Source: JBFLYC01 sp040756735 | Lineage (GTDB): Bacteria; Bacillota; DSM-16504; Desulfitibacterales; Desulfitibacteraceae | Direction of reading: 5' to 3' | NCBI GenBank assembly: GCA_040756735.1 | Contig: JBFLYC010000009.1 | Span: 54,607 to 118,606, forward strand | DNA: 64,000 bases | The notes under the pieces: generated by a model | The model's input: the letters and a program-made list of their open reading frames with translations, nothing else | The model's database searches: none | Told to the model about the DNA's origin: nothing | Program-made: the position numbers and the translations under genes | Shown here: positions 58,164 to 64,000 of the stretch, one piece after another | How positions within the stretch are numbered: position 1 is the stretch's first letter | Layout of the letters: each line of letters starts with the position of its first letter

Positions 58164-59592
58164 TTTTAACAACCCCCTCTCCTGGCCGGCTATTGCTGGA
58201 TGCAGCTCCAACCCCGGCAATTTCTGCATTATTAACACTCCAATAAATAGGATTAAATAGCCTTTTTTCAATTAACCCTAATGCCAAGTATATTAAAAAT
58301 GCTATCAAAATGGCATTTAATGGGGGAATACCGGTCCATCCTTCCACTTTCAGACCAACATACGCTCCTATTAACCAGGCAACAATAGCAGGCCAACTTA
58401 TTGCCCTATATGTTACTGATCCTCTTTCCCCAAATGTTTCTTTAGGATAATTCTGTTTCTTAACAAGGAAATAGTCAGCAATTATTATGCCTGCTACAGG
58501 TGGAATTGTACTGCCTAGTACAGCCAGGTATGGTCCAATCAGATTATAGAAACCAAGGGCTGCTATGATGGAACCTAGTAAACCAAAAATTATGGTAACT
58601 CTCCACTTTTTCCATCCTTTGACCCCTGTACACCATAGAAAATTAGATATTCCAAGCGCATTTGCATAAAGGTTATTATCGTTAGTAGTCCACTGAGCAA
58701 TCAACAAAAAGATAATGGCCGGAATACCTATCCCCAGCGCAACAAATGCTTCTGCCAAGTTAGCCGTACCAATGGCATTTACCAGAACTGCCCCTGTTAT
58801 AAAAAGAATACCTTGGGTGGCAAACAGACCAAAAATTGTTGCAAAAGTCCCTTCTTTAGGATTTTTAGCATATCTTGAAATGTCGGATGTATTTACAGCG
58901 CCAACTGCAAAGGCTCCTACTACTAAAGCAACTGCCACTCCAAATGATATAGGTTCTGACGGAGCGCTATTCCAAAGGGAGCCTATACCGTTAGGAATAA
59001 TTTGATGGCCCCTGTAGATAGCTAAGCCAAACATTAAAAAAGTTAAAGGAATGGCCACATTACTCAAGATTGTTAACCCTCTAAAACCAATAATTGCTGT
59101 TAACATCATAACAAACCCACCAACACCTGCCCAGAATTCCCACGATGTGACATAGACACCTTGAACTGATGGGGCAATATCAGAAAGAATCGCCACTATT
59201 GTGACGCCGAAGAACCCTGCTTGTGCTCCGTACCAAAAAACTATTGTCGCTCCTAATATAAAACTGACTATTAAAGACCCATATCTTCCAAAGGAATGAC
59301 GTGACAACACCGATGTGGATACTCCGCATCTTGTACCAATTATGCCGATTATGACTGCATAAGTTACCTCAATTGTAAGCCCAACTAAAATCGCCAATAT
59401 AATTGTTTTAAGCGGTAGCCCTAAGCCCAAAAGCCCTCCGGTTATTAATGAAGAAATACAGATGTTAAATCCTGCCCATACCATAGCTACATCAAAAAAG
59501 GAACGTCTTTTATCAGATGGCACAGGTGAACATTCATAGTCTTCAATATGTTCATCCAAATAACTTAAAATATCAGACTTATTGTTAGGCAA
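58156..59592 (-). CDS. NCS1 family nucleobase/cytosine permease
   Basis: A 478-residue transporter with about twelve membrane helices. It resembles cytosine permease CodB and allantoin/hydantoin NCS1 carriers: FFDVAMVWAGFNICISSLIT, GTRCGVSTSVLSRHSFGRYG, NTSDISRYAKNPKEGTFATI, and TTNDNNLYANALGISNFLW. It should import a nucleobase, hydantoin or similar ring with protons or sodium. The TTG at 59592 has GGGAGGTTGG upstream, preferred over an ATG seven codons earlier without one. It lies 38 bases after the racemase gene, in one transcription unit. Confidence 0.9.
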   Translation of the reverse strand: MPNNKSDILSYLDEHIEDYECSPVPSDKRRSFFDVAMVWAGFNICISSLITGGLLGLGLPLKTIILAILVGLTIEVTYAVIIGIIGTRCGVSTSVLSRHSFGRYGSLIVSFILGATIVFWYGAQAGFFGVTIVAILSDIAPSVQGVYVTSWEFWAGVGGFVMMLTAIIGFRGLTILSNVAIPLTFLMFGLAIYRGHQIIPNGIGSLWNSAPSEPISFGVAVALVVGAFAVGAVNTSDISRYAKNPKEGTFATIFGLFATQGILFITGAVLVNAIGTANLAEAFVALGIGIPAIIFLLIAQWTTNDNNLYANALGISNFLWCTGVKGWKKWRVTIIFGLLGSIIAALGFYNLIGPYLAVLGSTIPPVAGIIIADYFLVKKQNYPKETFGERGSVTYRAISWPAIVAWLIGAYVGLKVEGWTGIPPLNAILIAFLIYLALGLIEKRLFNPIYWSVNNAEIAGVGAASSNSRPGEGVVKNV

Positions 59593-59630
59593 AGTTATCC
59601 AACCTCCCATCATTAAGATTTTTTTACTCT

Positions 59631-60332
59631 TTAAAGAACAGTCTTATCTATTGGCTTGCAATAGCAAATCTTACTTTGAGTTAAATTCATGTTTAACATT
59701 ACAACAGCCAATTGCAAAGCAGATACGGCAGGGTCAATTACCGGAACTTTTAACTCATTTTGAAGTGGATTTGCCAGTGAGGACATCCCGGTACATCCAA
59801 GAACAATGGCATGAGCGCCGTCTTCTTGGATTGCTTTTATAGCTTGCTCCTTTATTGCATTAAAAGCTTTCTGGTGATCTTTCAGCTCCAAAACAGGTAC
59901 GTTGGCTGTTCTTACAGATGCTACCCTTTGACCTAATGCATATTTATCAATATTATCTTTGATGATCTCCACAGTATTTTTTAATACCGTAATTATTGAA
60001 AATTTTTTGCATAGAGCCAAGGCACATAAATAACTTGCTTCTCCTGCACCAATTACTGGAATATCAACTATTTCCTTTAGAGTACGTAAAATCGGATCAG
60101 CAGCACAGTCTATTGTAACTGCGTCATATCCATCTTCTTCGGCTTTTAATACTGCATTAACCAGATGAGGTGAGGCTAAAACCTCGTCATAACCAGATTC
60201 TAAAGAAACAGGCCCATGATTTAAGCACATTACATCTACAAATACCTCCTTCCCGACTGCATTTTGTCTTTGCTTAACTTGGCTCTCCAGGAAATCCCTG
60301 GAAGAATTCGGAATAATCACTCGAATCTTCAT
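59631..60332 (-). CDS. Asp/Glu/hydantoin racemase family protein
   Basis: A 233-residue cofactor-free racemase or isomerase. The two catalytic cysteines are in VTIDCAADPILRTLKEIVDI and AIVLGCTGMSSLANPL. The opening KIRVIIPNSSRDFLES and PVIGAGEASYLCALAL match the hydantoin racemase branch. The same fold includes maleate isomerase and arylmalonate decarboxylase. Within the cluster it may racemise a hydantoin or N-carbamoyl compound or isomerise a dicarboxylate. AAGGAG stands 7 bases before the ATG at 60332; another ATG six bases earlier is too close to it. Confidence 0.88.
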   Translation of the reverse strand: MKIRVIIPNSSRDFLESQVKQRQNAVGKEVFVDVMCLNHGPVSLESGYDEVLASPHLVNAVLKAEEDGYDAVTIDCAADPILRTLKEIVDIPVIGAGEASYLCALALCKKFSIITVLKNTVEIIKDNIDKYALGQRVASVRTANVPVLELKDHQKAFNAIKEQAIKAIQEDGAHAIVLGCTGMSSLANPLQNELKVPVIDPAVSALQLAVVMLNMNLTQSKICYCKPIDKTVL

Positions 60333-60383
60333 ATACATTCTCCTTTATACAAATACATTTTACTCTTGACTAACATCATTCGT

Positions 60384-61427
60384 TTACTTACCACATGCTT
60401 TCGCAAGCTCTTTGAGTTCTGGGTGTATTAATTTTCCTTCATCCATAATCAGCTCTCCATCCATCCACACTGATGAATTTAAGCAAATTCCATCTGCATG
60501 AGACGAAGCTTCCCCCAGGTCACCTTCAAACATTGGACCTTGATATCCCAGGCCCCATTCGGTACTGCCCCATACCCTTTCATCTTCGGTACACAGACCG
60601 GTTAATTTAGCGCCGGGATTAAATCCATAACAAACATGAGCTAAATAATACATTTTAGGGTCATTAAGTTTCTCAAGCCACTTTTTCATAAATTTAGCTT
60701 CTTCTTCTCCATTTATATCGACAATTTTTCCTTCTTTTACTGTTAATTTTATGGGACTGGTCAAAATTCCCAAATCCGCTTCCCCTCCTCCAGAAAACGA
60801 ACCATCAAATACTATTTCACCATTGATAGAATTTTCTATTGGAGCCCAACCAATTTGCCCAACAAGAAAGTGCGGCCCCGGCATTTCGGCGGTTAATTCG
60901 TTAGTTATTGGGCGCATATTATTATTCTTAAAACTTATATCTGTACCTGCAGGTGTCGTAATGCGCATTTGTTTGGCTGCCTTAGTTAGGGCTACTACTT
61001 TATTTTGGAAGTTAGTCTGGGCATTCATATCAAGCTTACCGATGCACCGGTCTACTCTATCAACACATAATCCGCCTAAAAACAAATATCTGGTTCTGCC
61101 ATTGTTCATGGCGATTTCCCAGGGAGTTGAGTACAACAACCATTGATTATTAAATTCGATCCAGGCATCCGTATTTGGAATAGCAGCTTTTAACCCGTCA
61201 GCCAGCCTAGCATCGGCTACCTTTCCATAACCATAAGGCGTTGAATGCCAAGCGAGCAACACATTGGCTCCTACCGCTTCTGCTACCTTGGCAGTTTCTT
61301 CTGCCACTCTAAACTCGGTAGCAGAATCAATAGTTATTAAAATACTTTCTCCTCTTTTAACCTTTACCATTTCATTAACAATTACGTGGGCAGCTTTTGC
61401 CAATTCCAGATCTAATCTGCTAGGCAT
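60384..61427 (-). CDS. Second M29/NicX-like metalloprotein
   Basis: A 347-residue member of the aminopeptidase T/NicX superfamily and first gene of the catabolic operon. RITTPAGTDISFKNNN, GEIVFDGSFSGGGEADLGIL, VCYGFNPGAKLTG and SHADGICLNSSVWMDG are conserved stretches. The His and Asp of SHADG correspond to the conserved H-x-D metal ligands. At other ligand sites it differs from the 55777-56730 paralogue (HVCYGFNP versus AEFGIGTNP), so the two proteins probably do different jobs. AGAAGGAGG precedes the ATG. A perfect 18-bp palindrome lies 112 bp upstream. Confidence 0.82.
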   Translation of the reverse strand: MPSRLDLELAKAAHVIVNEMVKVKRGESILITIDSATEFRVAEETAKVAEAVGANVLLAWHSTPYGYGKVADARLADGLKAAIPNTDAWIEFNNQWLLYSTPWEIAMNNGRTRYLFLGGLCVDRVDRCIGKLDMNAQTNFQNKVVALTKAAKQMRITTPAGTDISFKNNNMRPITNELTAEMPGPHFLVGQIGWAPIENSINGEIVFDGSFSGGGEADLGILTSPIKLTVKEGKIVDINGEEEAKFMKKWLEKLNDPKMYYLAHVCYGFNPGAKLTGLCTEDERVWGSTEWGLGYQGPMFEGDLGEASSHADGICLNSSVWMDGELIMDEGKLIHPELKELAKACGK

Positions 61428-61538
61428 AATTATTTTCCTCCTTCTCCATTTTAGGAAATTTGAAATAATATCTGTCTTTGTTTTTACGATTTTTTTCAGC
61501 CAGCTCCTTTATGTGCCAACACAAAGTTAGCCCCAGAC

Positions 61539-61556
61539 ATTGTGCGTCCGCACAAT
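61539..61556. promoter_or_regulatory. 18-bp palindrome upstream of the catabolic operon
   Basis: ATTGTGCGTCCGCACAAT has 8-bp perfect arms around TC. A weaker TGTG-N4-CACA element lies at 61512-61523, about three helical turns away. The local PucR protein is a natural candidate to bind here. I could not assign a clear -35/-10 pair nearby. Confidence 0.55.
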
Positions 61557-61571
61557 AATATTGAAGGACAC

Positions 61572-61612
61572 AAAAAAACGCCAACTCAATATGCATCTAC
61601 ATATAGTTAGCG
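61572..61612 (-). terminator. Intrinsic terminator of the fhc/ATP-grasp operon
   Basis: On the minus strand CGCTAACT pairs with AGTTGGCG (one mismatch) around an 18-base loop and is followed by T7. It lies 33 bases after the ATP-grasp gene stop. Confidence 0.65.
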
Positions 61613-61644
61613 CTTAACCTTAATATTCAGCCTGCATACTTTAT

Positions 61645-62529
61645 TTAATCTTTATTACCGGGGTTGATAAGAATATAGTTGATTAAGGCTTCTGCTATAT
61701 TTTGGGAATTAACCTCCTGCAAGGCTTTCCATCCAGGACAACTGTTAACTTCGATAATATAATATTTGCCATTGCTAAAAACAGCATCGACCCCAGCATA
61801 ATCTAAACCCAACAGCTTAACAGCCTTTAAGCATAATTCCTCAAGGCAGGTTTGGACAACCACTTTTTGGGGAATTGCTCCCTGATAGATATTTGTTTTC
61901 CAGGAGTTTGCAGGTGAAACTCGCTTCATGGCGCCTACAACCCTATCTTTAATAACAAATATGCGATAATCTTCATTCCCATGTTCAAGATACTCCTGCA
62001 GATAAAAAACATAATTGCTTTGTTCAAGGGCCCTAAATGTCCTGTGAGCCAGGTCTATGTTATTCAACCTAATAACACCTTTACCTAGAGAACCAAAAAG
62101 AGGCTTGACCACAACATCACCTATGTTTTCAAAAGCTTCCATTGCTTTCGCGTACTTTTCAGTAACAATGGTCCTTGGCGTCGGTATTTTATGTCTATAT
62201 AAAATAGCAGTAGTGTAAAATTTATCAACTGTTTTCTCAATAGCTCCCGGGCTGTTGATAACTCTAATCCCCATGTCTTCTATATAGTGCAAAATATCCA
62301 TACGAATAATGACTTGTTCTAATGAACCTCCAGGAATACCCCTTATCAGCACTGCGTCTAAATCAGCCAATCCTGCATTTTTCCGAGTTAAATCTTCAGG
62401 TTTTAGATCCACCATTATCTCGGTAATGTTGTACATTTCATGTTCTATTTGGAGCCTGTTCATAACCCGGGCCAATTCCCTGGACTCCCAATTAAAACCT
62501 TTTCCGCCGATTATACCTATCTTAGTCAT
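61645..62529 (-). CDS. RimK-like ATP-grasp ligase
   Basis: A 294-residue ATP-grasp enzyme. DVVVKPLFGSLGKGVIRL is the ATP-binding loop; NEDYRIFVIKDRVVGAMKRV and YYIIEVNSCPGWKALQEV hold the Mg2+ and substrate residues (Glu-x-Asn). It resembles RimK/MptN/CofF-type amino-acid ligases, which add glutamate or similar to a cofactor or peptide. Relatives occur among tetrahydromethanopterin genes of methylotrophs. Its position after fhcC suggests a role in making a methanofuran- or methanopterin-like cofactor; this is inference. The start is uncertain: the ATG at 62529 gives the family N-terminus TKIGIIGG, while a TTG at 62538 is also open. Confidence 0.82.
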   Translation of the reverse strand: MTKIGIIGGKGFNWESRELARVMNRLQIEHEMYNITEIMVDLKPEDLTRKNAGLADLDAVLIRGIPGGSLEQVIIRMDILHYIEDMGIRVINSPGAIEKTVDKFYTTAILYRHKIPTPRTIVTEKYAKAMEAFENIGDVVVKPLFGSLGKGVIRLNNIDLAHRTFRALEQSNYVFYLQEYLEHGNEDYRIFVIKDRVVGAMKRVSPANSWKTNIYQGAIPQKVVVQTCLEELCLKAVKLLGLDYAGVDAVFSNGKYYIIEVNSCPGWKALQEVNSQNIAEALINYILINPGNKD

Positions 62530-62564
62530 TCCTAACAAAACCCACCGAATCTAAAAGTATTTTT

Positions 62565-63386
62565 TCAACTTCTTTCCCAAACCAGCAGTTCCCCTTTCCC
62601 TAGTTCAGTGATATCTCCCATATATCTGCGATAATTATCGGCAGCCCATCCTTCTGCCAGGTTTATATTTAAGCCAAGCCGAGAAATAGAATTAGCCAAC
62701 AAATTTATTAAAACCGGCTCATATGTACAGCAGTAATGGAATGTAGGTAAAATTTCCACTTCTTCAAGGGATATAATTGACCCCCTGCTCATTTGGGCTC
62801 CAACCCCATAACCACATCCACCTGCCAAAACTAATGTCCCGCCCAACATCATGCAGCCTGCAAAATCTCCTGCCTCACCTTTTATAATGACCAAGCCCCT
62901 TCTCATTCTTTCACCTACATTAGAACCCGCCCTGCCATAGACAATAATGGAGCCGCCATTCATGCCTGCCTGTTCCCCGCAGTAAGCTGCCCCTGCCATA
63001 TTTCCACAGCTGCCCATAACAATAATTGTACCTCCTGTCATCTGAGCTCCCAGCCAGTCACCAACTTGACCATTTACTTCAATTACTCCTGCCTTCATCC
63101 CTGCACCTAGATGCATACCTGCATTCCCATAAATGCTTATCTGTCCCAGGGACATACCATTACCTATGTTTTTAAATTTTTGCAGATTTCCATTGAGAAT
63201 TATTGTATCCGACTTTTCTCCCTGCACCTCAAATAAGTCTCCCAAGTTAACTAATTCATTACCATAAGCCAGTTTTAAAAAACAGATTTGATTATGTGGA
63301 GCTTCTACAAAGTTTTCAGGTACAAGCGCATCTGCATCAACAGGCACCTCGGGCTCCCTTTTTAAAGTTAACACAACATTATTCAT
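62565..63386 (-). CDS. fhcC: Formyltransferase/hydrolase subunit C-like protein (FhcC/FwdC, GXGXG fold)
   Basis: A 273-residue beta-helical protein built of GXGXG repeats: GMSLGQISIYGNAGMHLGAG, GVIEVNGQVGDWLGAQMTGG, GGSIIVYGRAGSNVGERMRR and GEAGDFAGCMMLGGTLVLAG. The ends are diagnostic: VVLTLKREPEVPVDADALVP at the start, and EILPTFHYCCTYEPVLINLL with RRYMGDITELGKGELLVWE at the end. These match subunit C of the bacterial formyltransferase/hydrolase complex and archaeal formylmethanofuran dehydrogenase, rather than the glutamate synthase GXGXG domain. GAAGGTGAAGGG precedes the ATG. It follows the fhcD fragment by 12 bases. Confidence 0.85.
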   Translation of the reverse strand: MNNVVLTLKREPEVPVDADALVPENFVEAPHNQICFLKLAYGNELVNLGDLFEVQGEKSDTIILNGNLQKFKNIGNGMSLGQISIYGNAGMHLGAGMKAGVIEVNGQVGDWLGAQMTGGTIIVMGSCGNMAGAAYCGEQAGMNGGSIIVYGRAGSNVGERMRRGLVIIKGEAGDFAGCMMLGGTLVLAGGCGYGVGAQMSRGSIISLEEVEILPTFHYCCTYEPVLINLLANSISRLGLNINLAEGWAADNYRRYMGDITELGKGELLVWERS

Positions 63387-63398
63387 TGCCCTTCACCT

Positions 63399-63830
63399 TC
63401 ACTTTAGAATGTCATGTAAATAAAAACGATGTTGACCCAAGGCTCCGCCATAATTCCCCGCCGTTATTTCTAGAATCCCTGGGATACAGGCTGATATAAT
63501 GCTGCTTTTCATTGCAGCAATTAACTCCAATTCACTTGTACTAACAATTACAATCTCCAAAACACAGTTTATTTCCTTTGACAACTTGCTGTCGACAAGA
63601 CCTTTGATTGTCGGGCAGTATGCTGAATTTGTCGAAGCAGAAAGAAATCTATATTTGGAGCCTATTTTACTTCCACTGCGAACAACCCCGCCAGGAAAAG
63701 GCAAAATAACACCTTTAAAATGGCTTACTGCTTCCACAGCATTTTCGGCAGCTTGTAAGGTAGTTTCAAAATCCCTGCCTAAAATCAAAAAATTGCCTGT
63801 AACTCCTGCAGCAACCCCATACTCTTCATC
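63399..63830 (-). pseudogene. fhcD: Distal lobe of formylmethanofuran:H4MPT formyltransferase, N-terminus lost
   Basis: About 144 codons equal to the C-terminal half of FhcD/Ftr: VAAGVTGNFLILGRDFETTL, GVILPFPGGVVRSGSKIGSK, STNSAYCPTIKGLVD and ITAGNYGGALGQHRFYLHDI. The normal enzyme has about 300 residues in two lobes; the proximal lobe is missing. Homology ends at about 63830 and the open frame ends at a TAG (63849-63851). No start codon with a ribosome binding site is available. The break coincides with a short inverted repeat and a new promoter on the other strand, so a mobile element may have cut the gene. Confidence 0.75.
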
Positions 63831-63930
63831 TAGCGTGAGTTTACTACGCTAATCATATTTTTGCCTGTTTTCATAATGTTTTCAGGCTTTTTCTGTATAA
63901 ACTAATCAGCAGTGGCAATAAAACCAGGTA

Positions 63931-63959
63931 TTGACAATATTCTAAAAATAGTGTATAAA
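63931..63959 (+). promoter_or_regulatory. Strong promoter at the right edge
   Basis: TTGACA, a 17-base spacer and TATAAA. The predicted start lies at or next to the ATG at 63966, so the message would be leaderless or nearly so. Confidence 0.65.
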
Positions 63960-63965
63960 CTAAAT

Positions 63966-64000
63966 ATGGCGACTATAAGAAAACAAGTTGTTGGTAAGTA
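63966..64000 (+). CDS. Partial CDS entering the right edge, possibly a transposase
   Basis: Only 11 codons are visible, beginning MATIRKQVVGK. They follow a strong promoter without space for a ribosome binding site. The basic start recalls N-termini of IS1634-like DDE transposases, but 11 residues cannot prove it. An insertion sequence here would explain the truncated fhcD next to it. Confidence 0.35.
   Translation, partial: MATIRKQVVGK

Noticed and set aside
58164..58271. N-terminal extension of the small membrane protein into the permease gene
   Set aside because: The extension lies wholly inside the permease coding region. A good ribosome binding site supports the shorter start.
60384..61427. 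True 2,5-dihydroxypyridine dioxygenase (NicX)
   Set aside because: An O2-dependent ring cleavage does not fit the anaerobic setting, and the other nicotinate genes are missing. Only superfamily membership is supported.
61490..61520. Sigma-54 promoter (TGGCAC) before the catabolic operon
   Set aside because: The downstream element is GGAGC rather than TTGC at the needed spacing, and no sigma-54 activator is adjacent.

Overview
The window looks like the chromosome of an anaerobic, spore-former-type Firmicute of the Peptococcaceae/Desulfotomaculum kind. The evidence is AGGAGG-type ribosome binding sites with frequent GTG and TTG starts, a DUF1657 protein, S-layer-homology (SLH) proteins, DegV, CspA, an uptake-type [NiFe] hydrogenase, and a System I cytochrome c maturation operon of the kind seen in anaerobes. 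No rRNA, tRNA or CRISPR array was seen.

Layout. 1-5.3 kb: housekeeping and orphan genes (DUF1657, TraB-like, cobalamin-dependent methionine synthase activation-domain protein, ABC-class ATPase, aldo/keto reductase). 5.4-14.1 kb: an exported redox module. A Tat-exported split-Soret dihaem cytochrome and ccmABCDEF lie on the minus strand. A two-subunit [NiFe] hydrogenase is divergent from ccmA, with good sigma-A promoters in both directions. CcmE carries CxxxY instead of HxxxY, no ccmG or ccmH is present, the hydrogenase large subunit ends exactly at its maturation site, and both exported redox proteins have Tat signals ending in a lipobox. 14.2-24 kb: LysM protein, DUF3298 protein, amidohydrolase, DEAD-box helicase, cold-shock protein, DegV, and a CbiMQO cobalt/nickel importer with a terminator in its leader. 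24-31 kb: a Phd-Uma2 fusion behind a palindromic operator, gamma-glutamyltransferase, a topB remnant, a CHRD protein, and an ECF sigma/anti-sigma/membrane-protein operon.

31-54 kb is an accessory cell-surface region. It holds two copper-amine-oxidase-N-domain proteins (one broken), a split MalT/SARP-type regulator, a candidate type I toxin-antitoxin pair (27-residue hydrophobic toxin plus a convergent small RNA), two large SLH proteins (1269 and 2787 residues), a membrane LuxR-type regulator between them, and decayed gene fragments. The two SLH genes share a nearly identical 16-bp palindrome at the same distance from their -10 elements. This suggests one activator, most simply the neighbouring LuxR protein. 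The SLH genes are visibly richer in G+C than their surroundings.

54-61.5 kb is a minus-strand catabolic operon: two M29/NicX-like metalloproteins, an Asp/Glu/hydantoin racemase, an NCS1 nucleobase permease, two small membrane proteins, a nitroreductase, a small DUF6092-like protein, and a PucR regulator. It reads as an uncharacterised route for an N-containing heterocycle or amide. 61.6-64 kb carries fhcC, the distal half of fhcD/ftr, and a RimK-like ATP-grasp ligase. These are parts of a methanofuran/tetrahydromethanopterin-type C1 pathway, unexpected in a Firmicute. fhcD is cut short, apparently by a mobile element entering at the right edge.
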